Assembly (NCBI GenBank): GCA_003255025.1
Contig: QANY01008653.1
Span: 302,054-366,053 of the forward strand
Length of the DNA stretch: 64,000 nucleotides
Reading direction: 5' to 3'
DNA from: Datisca glomerata
Taxonomy: Eukaryota > Streptophyta > Magnoliopsida > Cucurbitales > Datiscaceae
Part shown: in pieces, positions 1 through 10,741 of the stretch
Layout: each line of letters begins with the position of its first letter
Numbering within the stretch: position 1 is the stretch's first letter
Program-made: the position numbers and the translations under genes
The notes under the pieces: model-generated
Databases searched by the model: none
Told to the model about the DNA's origin: nothing
Seen by the model: only the letters and a program-made list of their open reading frames with translations

Positions 1-255
1 TGAGTTGTTTTCCAGAGGTAAACTTCAGTGGAACTTTTCATTTCCCTTCACGTCAGACTCAACGACATTACCCATGTACAATTTTTCACTTTCAACTTCT
101 TCATAAATTGAAAACAGACTTTTGTCACCACAGATATTCCTAATAGCTCCAGTATCAACCCACCAACTCATGATGTTAGTGACGATGCACAATTCAAAAA
201 TTGTCATACATGGGTCATCTATCTCAATGACATGATCTACAAGTTTCTGAATCAA
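1..255 (-). pseudogene. Ty1-copia protease remnant
   Basis: Read on the minus strand, this piece carries the aspartic protease signature of a copia polyprotein: WWVDTGA followed by an ICGDKSLF-type segment and a KLYMGN segment, in the order expected around the copia active site (D-T-G-A). Near position 35 the frame shifts by one base; a recognisable continuation (LKFTSGKQL) lies in the neighbouring frame, so the element is broken. It runs off the left edge of the window, so integrase and reverse transcriptase, if present, lie outside. No gag or zinc knuckle is recognisable upstream on the same strand (positions 256-600). It is a dead transposon fragment rather than a host gene. Confidence 0.75.
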
Positions 256-1364
256 TCAGTATTGCTGCTTTATTACACTAACTTTTATGAGATTTCTCAT
301 AGACCTTACATATTCTATCTTGGAATCATATATCATTTCTATTCTTTTTCTCTCTTTCTTTCACCCTTCCATTTATCTGCATACTTTTATTGCATCACGA
401 CTCATATATGTTACTTTATCTCTTCATTTTGACCCATGAAGGCTTTCACCCGCACTAGCACTAGTATATGATGATATCCAACTCGAAAGCCCAAACACAA
501 ACAAGCTTAACGTAAAGAGTAAAGGAGAAAAAACTAAAGCTAAGGAGCTGACAATTGTGAGATGACAATGCTGTAGTTGTTATTGATCAAGAAGGAAATC
601 CAAAAGGAACCCAAATTTTTGGTGCGATCACCAAATAATTGAGACAATTAAATTTCACTAAAATCATTTCATTAGCTCCTGAAGTATTATAAGATGAGAC
701 TGCGATATAGTTATAGTATTTGAATTAAACTAATTAATAGATTGTGTCTCACGCATATACCTTTGATTTTTAATTCATGAAAATTAGAAGTTTTTTCTAC
801 ATCCAAATGATCTACTAAAGTAGATCGGTATTGCCCATATAATGAAAGAAGATCTTGGTCCATAGAGAGGGGGCTATTTGATTAAGAGGGGAAGAACTTT
901 CATCAGTATCTCAATTTCAATCCAAACATGGGTTTGATTCACACTCCATATTGTGAGAAATATTTACCATCCAAAAAGAGGAAAAAATGGAGTCTTTGTC
1001 TAAAGCAATGCCTTGAGAATCTTCATTTGTGGAGTCCAAGCTATGCAAAAATGGAGGAGATTTTCATCCTAGACTAAACGCCCGATCATCAAAAGGCCTT
1101 AAAGAAGCTTTCTCTTTATATAGATACTAGGTTAGCTTTATGCACCCTTCCACCTAAAGGTTTTTTTCAAGTCAAGTCCAGTCTCAGCAAGTACATCCTC
1201 AGAATAATAAATAGGTTTTTCCAAGTCAAGTCTTGATGGACAGAGGCCGACCTCACACTCACTTATGCATCATTTATTAGCTTAGCCGTGTTGGGTGGAT
1301 CATGCTATAAGCCTCTCTTGACCCTCCCTTTCTCATACATCTTTATGAAAGCCTCTCGCTTTAC
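256..1364. other. intergenic, no gene recognised
   Basis: AT-rich sequence with only short open frames and no domain, LTR end or RNA gene that I recognise. It separates the copia protease remnant from the organelle-like block. Confidence 0.5.
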
Positions 1365-1463
1365 TCCCAGAAAAAAAAGAGTCCCCAAAGAAACCAAAAT
1401 CGTAGGAGACAAGGCTGTAGTCACAGCAGAGGGTGGCAAAGTCGTCTCTCAAAAAGTCAAAAC
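1365..1463. repeat. direct repeat, copy 1 (pairs with 2755-2860)
   Basis: About 100 bp that recurs in the same orientation 1.39 kb downstream. The two copies share the stretch GGCTGTAGTCACAGCAGAGG and the following CGTCTCTCAAAAAGTCAAAA without change. Copy 2 has a few extra bases near its start. The open frame over this copy does not continue in the other, so it is unlikely to be coding. Confidence 0.8.
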
Positions 1464-2053
1464 CCTCAGTTAGAGATGTTCCAGAAATGTCTACAATCGA
1501 TTAAAAAGCTTTACGAATGAATGGCTCGGATCGAATTGGAAAATGGAAAGATTTGTATAAGTTATACGTTTCGTCACCACTTTGTGGAAAATCGTTAGGT
1601 ATGAACATGTTAGATACATGTGACTACTCAATCTATTAGCATAAACCGAGGGAAGATGAATCTATTAGATACTTTTACAACATGATTCTTTTTAGTTTTT
1701 TGAACTCGAATTCTATTTTGTTTTTTACCTCTTTCTTTCTTCCCTACTTCCGTTGCCAAAGCCTTACGTTATAGGGGAGCGAGTCAGCGATAAAAAGAAA
1801 GTCCTCCTTCTCACTCGACTTGCGCGAGTCACTGCCCCCTCCATGCACCAGAAACATCACCCCTAATTTATGCCGCATTCATCTTCCAGCAAAGTTGCAT
1901 TGTGTTTTTTTTGCATTTGTGTTGGGGAACGTAAAGAGATTTAGTAGGGGAGAAATATAACCATAAGTGCAATGGAACAAGTTTCAATTGAGTTAATGAT
2001 CAGTGGCTTGCTTGCTTGCCCCCTTAAACAAATGCACATCACTTATAATACTA

Positions 2054-2152
2054 AAAACTGATGCAAGAAAAGTTCCTCAGTACCTATGGGCTGAAGCATT
2101 TCATAAAGTAGTGCATATTCATTATTTACTGACTTGGCTCTTCAATCGATGA
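2054..2152 (+). pseudogene. copia integrase fragment
   Basis: A 32-codon open stretch reads KVPQYLWAEAFHKVVHIH, matching the conserved segment of copia integrase where (A/L)P..(F/Y)WAEA is followed by a V/I-H-N/H-L pattern. It stops at a TGA. About 20 bp further on a YVDD-like tetrad appears in another frame, but no wider reverse transcriptase homology follows, so I do not extend the call. Copia scraps are frequent in plant mitochondrial DNA, which fits the surrounding block. Confidence 0.45.
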
Positions 2153-2754
2153 TCTATTGCTCCCTCTTAGTTGCATATGTCGATGATTTGATTTGAAAGC
2201 CCTAGCAAGTGATGAATCCCCAATAAGATCAATATCTTGAATTATTCCTCCCTTCAGTCCAGTTTCAACCCGTCCCAACAACGAACACCCTCTATTGCAA
2301 GGTGAGGCTCTGCCCTTCACCTTGAATCCACTCCGGGTCAGAGGAGCAGCTAGTCACAATTCTTGAGACAGAATTCCCGAGCAACGAGATCAACTAGCTC
2401 GGATAATGGTGGTTGAGGATCAATGGCTTAAGAAGGAACTGTATCTACTGCAGTTCATTCTGAATGCTCTAGTGCACAAAGAAGAAGAGGTTTAGTTTTG
2501 AAGAGCAGGTTCTCGACCGTAAAATGCAGGCTTTTCAATGCTGCTTCCTTTTGGCCGAAGATGATGTCGCTACCCCTCACTGGCTGCAACCAAGAATCTG
2601 TCGAAAAAGGTGAAGATCTAGAGAAAAAGCACAATACGCAATTCATGCTTTAAATAAGTTGTAAAGACCAACAAAAAAGGCTGGAACAACAACTACGGGC
2701 TAAACTCGATAAAATAGCTTATGCCTTTGGACTCTCTTTCCTTACTATCAGGGA

Positions 2755-2860
2755 CTCCCAGAGAAAAGGAGAGTTAAACTCCCAAAGAAAGCAAAATCGC
2801 AGGAGACCAGGCTGTAGTCACAGCAGAGGGTGGCAAAGTCGTCTCTCAAAAAGTCAAAAC
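2755..2860. repeat. direct repeat, copy 2 (pairs with 1365-1463)
   Basis: Second copy of the ~100-bp repeat described at 1365. The flanking sequences on both sides differ between the copies, so the repeat ends are sharp. Confidence 0.8.
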
Positions 2861-3877
2861 ACGAGCTGCCCAGAGGATGAAAGAGAACTTAGTTAGATAA
2901 AAAGTGTGCCGGTTTCATTTCCCCAAAAAACCCTACATTAGTAGTTCAGGTGGAATCATCCTTAAACCAAGTCCAAGAAGACTAATGAGGCCTTAGGGAG
3001 AAGGTAGTGCACTAATTATATCCTCCTTTCTTGCTACTAGGGAAGCGCGTGCTACTGCTACTACTTTTGCACTTCTCCTAGTGTAGTTGAATGAACTCCT
3101 ACGCCTGGAACTCCTCTTTACCGCATTTCTTCCTCTTCTGCAAGAGCTACTGCAAGAGTCATGTTCACTGCTCCTGCACCTCCAACTCCAATAGGAACTT
3201 CTGCATCTCTATTCACATCTTCCTCATATGTAGTCTCTACGCTTGAAAAAAATGCTTTCTGATCGAATATGAAATGATAAAAAGTGCATGCATTTCCCTA
3301 TCGATGCCCTTGAACAAACATAAAAGGTTAGGCATAAAGGGAATTCTAAGGATGTATTTCATCAGCCAAGCACCCATATATTGATTTGTTGAAAACAACT
3401 CCTTCGTCTACCGCACCTCTTAAATAGAAGGTTGTTAAAAAAAGGGCAATCTTTATTCTGATATGATATAGAATATTATGATATATATAAGATATATAGA
3501 ATTATATAGAATAGGCCCTACATAAGCTTGGCTATTCGGAGGTTTGATCCTTCCGTCCCAGAGTATGTTTTCTTTGCTGCGGCCGGCCCCCGACCTATGC
3601 AAAACAATCGAGGGAATTCCTAGAGACTGAGCAACTAAGTTGAGTTCTATTTCTAGCTTTTTTGATAGCTCTATATTTCGTTAGTGGGCAGCCAGGTTGA
3701 GCGAATTCCTAAAGACTGAGCAACTAAGACACGTGGACGGGCCTTTACTGAAGGAAGACTGTTTATCCCTACGCTGACTCTCCTCTTGCAAACTTTTTTC
3801 ATATTTCGAACTAGAGTTCCCATTTTTTAGTGTAAAGTACGCCTGAACACACTTCATAAGTCTTTCTTGGTTGCCTG

Positions 3878-4302
3878 TTGTCATTTCATTTCTATCTTTC
3901 CATACATAACCGGCAAATGGAAAAGATTTTTCAAGGGTCTCAGGTCCCAGAAGTGCATAATAAATACCGCGAAAACCTAATACTGTAGAGGAAATTAAGT
4001 GAAGTACTCCATACACAAAGTATGGAAATGTATCTATAACTTCCCCACCAGGACCTACCCCCTAACCTAGAGTAGCTAGGTGGGGAAGTAAAATTAATCA
4101 TTGTTCATACATGGGCTTCTCTGGTATGAAATGAGCCACTTCAAATAGGCACATTGCTCCAGCCCAGAATACAATTAATCTGACATGGGCTACATGAGCT
4201 CCCAGTAGTTTACAAGATAAATTGATAACTCGGGCATTCCCATCCCACCAAGGAAAACCTGTGGTTTCTTGGTCACGACCAGCTAAAGCTCTAAAATAGT
4301 TA
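3878..4302 (-). pseudogene. psbC: psbC (CP43) 5' fragment, plastid-derived
   Basis: The minus strand encodes the N-terminal ~140 residues of the photosystem II core antenna protein CP43. Recognisable landmarks in order: [89 protein letters not shown]. Two in-frame stops (after MYEQ and after ATLG) and several substitutions (for example C for the usual G in LSGKLLG) show it is dead. At MTT the similarity ends abruptly and a non-plastid frame continues. The initiator region is replaced. CP43 itself binds chlorophyll in the thylakoid; this copy is an organelle-transfer relic. Being embedded in mitochondrial-like DNA, it probably travelled plastid to mitochondrion to nucleus. Confidence 0.92.
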
Positions 4303-4683
4303 AGGGATACGATTGCATTCTAGAAGCGGTAGCTTCCCGCCTCCTTCATTCCTACTACCTCCTTCAGTGACAAGTCCCTTCCCTTTTTCTAAAATGCCTG
4401 ATTGTTCTGCCTTAGAAGGATGGAACAAGATGATGAAGAAGGCGGGGAAGGTATGGAGGAAAATTTGGGAAGAGAACAAGGAGATGTCTAAAAAGGGAAG
4501 GTAAGGAAGTAGTAGTAGAAATGTTGAACGTGATCGTGGAACTCTCGCTCGAGAAGTAAGTAAGTTGGTCCTTGTTTGGTCATAAGGCTAATCATTCTTA
4601 TTAGGTCAAGGGCGGTCAGCCCAGAGGTTACCCGCGATTGGTAATGGCATAACCAGAAAAAGGGGAGGGGATACAAGGTTACT

Positions 4684-4799
4684 CACTGGGTAGCGCAGCA
4701 CATCTGTTTCGGGTATAGAAGCGACGAAGGGTGCTAACCCGGCCACCCAACCCAGCAGGTCAGGGGTGGCCCGACCATAGGTTGAATCCTACCACCTTT
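4684..4799 (+). pseudogene. trnP: mitochondrial-type trnP, interrupted
   Basis: The left part matches the 5' half of plant mitochondrial tRNA-Pro (TAGCGCAG D-arm start, then CATCTGTTT and GGGTA around the anticodon loop). The right part matches its T-arm and acceptor (CCATAGGTT, AATCCT, CACCTT). Between them, from about 4721 to 4771, lie roughly 50 extra GC-rich bases after the anticodon arm. The anticodon position reads CGG where the mitochondrial gene has TGG. The insert and arm mismatches make a functional tRNA very unlikely. Confidence 0.7.
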
Positions 4800-4896
4800 C
4801 TTGTGGTTACCGGATGATGTGAATAACAAAGCAGAAGCTACTTTTTCTCTTTCACTATACCAAACCCATGAACTTTCACCCAAACGCATAGTTGCA

Positions 4897-5113
4897 GTGG
4901 GAACGCTTGATCTAGACTACAAGAGGTATATGATTCCTACTTGTCTATATATTCGATTTAATATATAATAGATCCTTATTGAAAAGAGTTTTCAATAAAA
5001 GTCTTTATTTTTTGGAAATTTTTGCGTCGCGCTTGATTTCTTTTATCGAAAAAGATTTGTTTTAAAAAAAATTTTAACACGCTTCCACCACGCGTGCGCC
5101 ACATTCTCCAACG
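4897..5113 (+). repeat. copia A truncated 5' LTR (3' portion)
   Basis: It aligns with the 3' LTR tail at ~12690-12911 and its duplicate at ~13340-13560 through ATATGATTC, TTCGATTTAATATATA, TTTTCAATAAAAGT and the terminal CTCCAAC. Similarity starts near 4897 and stops at the primer site, as expected for an LTR end. The usual terminal CA is altered to CG. Confidence 0.75.
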
Positions 5114-5115
5114 AT

Positions 5116-5127
5116 TGATATCAGAGC
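5116..5127 (+). promoter_or_regulatory. primer binding site, initiator tRNA-Met type
   Basis: TGATATCAGAGC differs by one base from TGGTATCAGAGC, the copia primer site complementary to initiator tRNA-Met, and lies just after the LTR end. Confidence 0.75.
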
Positions 5128-6998
5128 GGTCATTAGATATTTGTATATTAAATACTGTGGGGATGTTCTTGCATTGTTCATATATATTTCGATATGTATG
5201 AATGAATGGATGGTTTTGTGTTTTCAATGTTTGGTTAAATAATGAATCGTTAATTGTATGGTGATTATTAGGTTAAGCTTTGTTCTTTAATTTTTCTTTA
5301 GATCTTAGGTAAGCCATTTTGGGGCGTAAGAATTTTTATAATTTTATTTTAAATATTAAATTATAACTATTATTATGATCGCGAGAAGAAGAAGAACGAT
5401 TAAGAAAACAATAGGAGGGAATTCCAGTGTCGGCACCGGAAATATGCTCCGACGGTGAGCTCGCCGGAAAAATTGGCTCCGATGGTGAGCATGCGGGAAA
5501 AGTGCCAATGGCGGCAGTGATGGGAGGTGGTAGGAGAGTCCTATCGTCGGTGGCAACCGTTGTCACATTTGAGAAAGTTTCATAGAAACTCTGATATCAA
5601 CTTACCATATCACTGCAGAGTTTGATGATGATCCTAACTCTATCTATTATCTTTTAAATTTTAAAATTAATTATTAATTTTTAGTTTTATGAAAATTGAA
5701 GATTAATTAATTGATTATGTTTGACCCAAGTTTGACCAAGTCAATAAATTGTTTATTGACTATGTCAAATTCAATAATTATAAAATATAATCATAGAGAC
5801 AATTTTTTTATTAAGAAAAATAATTTTTCCTAATTAAAAGTTTTTTGTTCAAAGCTTGAAGATTATGAAGATGGACATCAGGTGGAGAAGAAGATATTTG
5901 GAAAATATGTAATCATGAAGTCCTCTTTGTAATTTTATTTTTTTATTTCAAAAGTAGTATTTTAAAAATACCCAATAGTAACTCGGTCCATTATTATTTT
6001 ATTTAATTACTAAATAAATGTTCATTGATATGATTGATAACAAGATCATGCATTAGTCGAGCACATGCCATACATGAAACCCCACACAATTTTATTTAAT
6101 CATGCATCTCATCAATAGAAACATGATTTATTATGATTGTCCTAATATGCTATGAATTGTTTCTCAAAATCAATTGCATGTAAATTGAAATATTTTAATT
6201 CGTTAAAACTTGGTAATCACACCACTATAAAGGCTATAGTAAGTATTAGGATAACCAACTTTAGTAAAAGATTTTTATTAAAGTTTGATGAATGTAAATA
6301 ATTAGTTAATCTAAGTTCACCTAATTATGACTTAGGCCTTTTAGAAGATTAAATGAATTTAGGCCAATGAGATTGGATTAACTGTTAATTTCACATTCAT
6401 AGGGTTATATTTTTTAACTAGTAATTAATTTGAAATTAATTGATTAGTTAATATAGAAACACATTATCCTAAAATAGTGAGTGGGAGAAAGTTGACATGT
6501 CAATGTAACATATGATCTCGATTATTAGTACAACACGTGAGGTACAATGAGTGCCTCGAGATGAATTTGTTTTCATCCCCTTAAAGAAGGTTTTGGAACC
6601 GTATTAATACCAAGATTGGACTTCCTAAGAATATAAGACTAAGTGATATAGTTTAGTTTTGATCGACCCTAAGGTGGCATATTCTAAATCAAGTCTTGGA
6701 ATCTGAAATAATGATTTACGCTCACAAAATCAAAATTAAGCTTTTATGTGGATAATTATGAGTTGACCGAATAAGCGATACATTATTGTTAAAAGAGAAA
6801 ATGTGAGATATTTTAAGTTTTAATCAATAAAGATGAGAATGTATCTTAGACAGTCTAAGATTAATTTGACCAACCCTAAGACAGACATTAATTGTTAGGT
6901 TGTTTTATCGTGGATTAGTAAATGTTAAATTTATTTTAATTTTGGGGATTTATTTCAATTATAATGAATTACGTATGTTTTATTTTTCAGTTATTATT
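5128..6998 (+). other. copia A long leader, intron-like
   Basis: About 1.87 kb between primer site and gag ATG with no coding similarity. Frames around 5336-5566 are low-complexity and broken. A donor-like TTAG|GTAAGCC stands at 5309 and a T-rich acceptor-like TATTTTTCAG ends at 6990, nine bases before the gag ATG. The same pair stands at equivalent positions in element B. I infer a possible leader intron; no transcript evidence is available. Confidence 0.45.
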
Positions 6999-7835
6999 AT
7001 GTCTACCATGGGCAACCTATTACTACTTTACTTGCACGTGAGAATTTGAACGGTGATAATTTTAGAAGATGAAAATCAAAGTTTAATCTTGATGCTTATT
7101 TTGTGAGAACCACAAATTTGTTCTTACTGATGAATGTCCTGAGAAGCCCGCTTCTAGTGCCCCTAAGAATGTTAGGGACAAGTTTGATGCTTAGATTCAA
7201 TCCAACAACAAAGCGAACTGCTACATGCTTGTGATCATGAATGATGTTCTGAGAACCAAGCATGAAAGCATGGAGACAACATATGAGATTATGAAATCTC
7301 TACAGGTGATGTTTGGTCAGCAGTCTGATCAAAGTCATCATGAGACTACTAAGAGCTATATGACGACCAAGAGGAAGAAAGGTACTTCTGTCCATGAACA
7401 TGCTTGAACATGATCAACATAATGCATGAGGCAGAAGTACATGGGGTGACCATTGATGAACGAACTCAAGTCAACATTATACTTGAATCGCTCACACCTA
7501 TTTTTCTGTGTTCACCATCAACTATATTATGAACAAGTTCTAATTCAACATGACCCAATTGTTGAATGAACTACAGACTTTTGAGTCACTAAATAAGAGT
7601 ATGACCAACAAAGGCGAGGCAAATGTTGCTAACAAAAAGCTTTGTTCCACTGTTGTTAAAAGTAATAAGAGGAAGAAGATCAATGGTAAGGGCAAAGGTA
7701 AGAACAAAAAAGGGAAGAAAGTCAAAACATCGCCAAAAGCTAAGAAGAACACGAACGACAGGAAACCCAAGCGAAAATGTTTCCATTGTGTGGTTGAAGG
7801 ACATTGGAAGAGAAATGTAACAAGTATCTCTTCGA
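6999..7835 (+). pseudogene. copia A gag
   Basis: Starts at an ATG with a copia gag pattern: a degenerate NL-NGDNF-W-K motif (its W is a stop codon), then FVLTDECPEKP in a shifted frame, NNKANCYMLVIMNDVL and YEIMKSLQVMFGQQ. A lysine-rich stretch leads to a zinc knuckle, CFHCVVEGHWKRN, whose last cysteine falls in a different frame. Several stops and frame changes occur. In a working element gag forms the particle that packages the RNA; this one cannot make a complete protein. Confidence 0.8.
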
Positions 7836-10741
7836 GTTGAAAAAGAAAGGTAAATATGATTTACTTATACTTGAATATTATTTAGTGGAATATGATTTGT
7901 CATTCTGGATACTAGATTCAGGAGCCACTAACCATGTATGTTCTTCTTTGAAATGCTTGATTTGTCAAGGGAGCTGCCTAACGACGAGGTCATTATGAGA
8001 GTTGGCAATGGTTCCCTCGTGTCAGCTAAAGCATTAGAGACAGTCCATTTACTTTTTGGAAATTATTATTTAGTTTTGAACAATGTTTATTATATTCTTG
8101 GTTTTTCAAGGAATTTGATTTATCTTTCACTTTTGCATGAACAGTTATTCGAAGTTTCTTTTATTAATAAAGAGTTTATTATTTCTAAAAATGGATTCGA
8201 TATTTGTCATGCTAAAATTATAAACGGATTGTATATACTTAAACTGACTGAACGTGCGTTAAATAATTTTGAATTATTTAAAGTAGCAAAACCAAAAAGT
8301 AACAAACGACAAAGAGTTTCTCATAATGATGATAACACATATTTTTGTCATCTCAGGTTGGGACATATTAATCTAGATAGGTTAAACAGGTTAACAAAGC
8401 ATGGTGCTTTGAGAGAACTAAAAGTTAGAACTTTTCTTGTTTGTGAATATTTTCTAGAGGGTAGAATGGCCAAAGAGTCAAAGAACCACTTGAGCTAGTG
8501 CATAGTCATGTCTATAGACCAATCAATATACAAGCTAGTGGTGAGTATGACGATTACTCAAGATATGGTTATATTTACCTAATGCAAAGAAAGCCTGAAA
8601 CTTTTAGAAAGTTTAAAGACTTCAAAGCTGAAGTTGAAAAGTAATTAGGTACATCATTGAACATCCTTCGATCAGATTGAGGTAGTGAATACTTGGATTT
8701 AGAATTTAAGTTTTACTTGTTAGAGTATGGAATCTAATCCCAACTCACAGCACCTGGAACGCCACAGTAAAATGATGTTTCAAAAAGGAGAAATCATATC
8801 GTATTGGATATGGTTAGGTCGATGTTAAGTTACTCTTCACTACCACTTACATTTTGGGAATATGCATTACACACGGCAACATACATTTTGAATGTGGTGC
8901 CTTATAAGTATGTTAGCAAGACACCTTTAGAGTTATGAAATGGCTCCAAAACCCAGTTTGTGTCATTTCCGTATATGAGGGTGTCCAGCTCACATTATTA
9001 GATCCTTCTAGAACGTTAGACTCAAGGTCTGGAATATGCATATTCGTTGGCTATGCTCTAGAGACTAGAGGTGGGTACTTTTATAGTCATAAGGATCAAA
9101 AGGTGTTTGTATCAATAAATGTCACCTTCCCTTAACACGGCTATATGGAAAACTACAAGCCTCGAAGTAAAGTAGTTCTCGAGGAATTAGCATCTGATGA
9201 GATCAGACCACCTTCATTATCAACTGATAAACGACAAACCACAGAAACCACAATTCTTGTTAAGGAAACCCCGGTGCAACGTTGTAGTGGAAGGGTTGAG
9301 AGCCAACCTATTCATTATGAACTAGAGGAACATGTCTTAGTGTCTGACACTGATAAGGACGGTCCATTATCTTACGAAAAAGCTATGGATGATCCTGAAA
9401 AAGGAGAAATGGCAAGATGCCACGAACTAGGAAATCGAATCGATGTATTCCAATTCTGTTTGGGAAAAAAATTGTAGATCCACCTGAAGATGTTAGGCTC
9501 ATTGCATTTAAATGGATATTCAAGAAGAAAAGGGCTGCATATGGGAAAGTAGAGACTTTCAAGGCACGGCTGGTAGCCAAAGGCTATACACAAAGGGAAT
9601 GAGTCAATTATGAAGAGACATTCTCTCATGTTGCCATGCTAAAATTCATTCGCGCCATTTTATCTATTGCCGCTAGTTTAGACTGTGAAATATGGCAAAT
9701 GGACGTCAAGACAACTTTTCTGAATGACTCTCTGGAAGAAAACATCTATATGATGCAACCAGAAGGGTTCGTGAAAATGGGCAAGATAAGAAAGTATGCA
9801 AGTTGCTTAAATTTATTTATAAATTAAAGCAAGCATCTAGATCTTGGAATCTTACCCTTGATGCGATTATTAAATCATATGGGTTCGAGCAAAATGTTGA
9901 TGAAGCTTGTGTTTATAAATACATCAAAGACAAGATAGTGATTTTCTTAGTTCTTTATGTTGACGATGTTCTATTTATTGGGAATGATGTAGAAACTATG
10001 TCAAAGGTAAATAAGTAGTTAGCTGAGAAATTTCAAATGAAACATTTAAGAGAGGCGAGATATGTTCTAAGCATCCAAATCCTAAGGGATAGAAAGAACA
10101 AGCGTTTGGCACTTTCTCAAGCATCTTACATTGATAAGGTACTGGAAAGATTCTCTATGGAGAATTCCAAGAAAGGTCAACTGCTGACCAAACATGGAAT
10201 TGTACTCTCTAAGGAGCAATGTCCGAAGACACCTCATGGGGAAGAGGATATGAGAAAGGTTATTTATGCTTCAGCTGTTGGTAGTCTCATGTATGCCATG
10301 TTGATTACGAGACCAGACATCTATTATGTAGTGGTAATTGTCAGTCGTTATCAATCGAAACAATGTTTGAAACATTGGATTGTAGAAAATACATTCTCAA
10401 TTATCTAAGGAGGACGATAATTATATGTTTGTTTATTCAAGTGGAGACCTGAACCTCACTGGGTATATTGGTTCTAATTTTCAATTAGACAGAGATAGTT
10501 GAAAGTCGACGTATGGATCAGTATTCGCGATAAGTGGAGGAGCCGTAGTCTTAAGAAGTATCAAATAATCCATCATTGTAGATACCACAATGGAAGCCGA
10601 ATATATAGCGGCTTGTGAAGCTGCGAAAGAAGCATTATGTGAAAGAAGCGAAAGAAGCAGGTTATTTTCAGAACCTGGCTGACATGTGCGAAACATGGGG
10701 TTGAGAGAGATGCCACATTTGCTTTAGCCCAAGTGGGAGAT
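7836..10741 (+). pseudogene. copia A pol (protease, integrase, RT, RNase H)
   Basis: Domains in order: protease active site DSGATNHVC near 7916; gag-pre-integrase HLRLGHINLDRLNRL near 8350; integrase core with ILNVVPYKYVSKTPLEL near 8890 and the FVGYALETRGGYFYSH segment near 9030-9090; reverse transcriptase from the KARLVAKGYTQ motif (~9560) through MDVKTTFLN (~9700) to the catalytic YVDD (~9960); RNase H with TMEAEYIAACEAAKEA (~10590). Each part is open for 60-190 codons and then broken by stops or one-base shifts. The order protease-integrase-RT identifies Ty1-copia rather than Ty3-gypsy. Confidence 0.9.
10731..10741 (+). promoter_or_regulatory. polypurine tract of copia A
   Basis: The purine-rich AAGTGGGAGA directly before the 3' LTR is the usual plus-strand priming site of plant copia elements. 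The LTR start is TATTGG, a mutated form of the common TGTTGG. Confidence 0.7.

Larger units (their letters stand above)
1700..4896. other. organelle-derived (mitochondrial-like) DNA segment
   Basis: This block contains a plastid psbC fragment, a mitochondrial-type trnP pseudogene and a copia integrase scrap, separated by sequence with the base composition and short repeats usual in plant mitochondrial intergenic DNA. Plastid genes embedded in mitochondrial DNA are common in plants, so the simplest reading is a mitochondrial segment transferred to the nucleus. A local direct repeat (GAATTCCTAGAGACTGAGCA, with one change in its second copy) occurs near 3613 and 3698. The left edge is uncertain and could lie nearer 1290. 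The right edge falls where the truncated copia LTR begins. Whether it came in one piece cannot be told from the window. Confidence 0.55.

Noticed and set aside
2160..2200. YVDD-like tetrad as copia reverse transcriptase
   Set aside because: Only a few residues fit and the sequence on either side does not match reverse transcriptase.
5336..5566. Overlapping minus-strand frames of 76 and 66 codons
   Set aside because: Pro/Ser-rich translations of a GC-richer patch in the copia leader; no domain, and both frames overlap.
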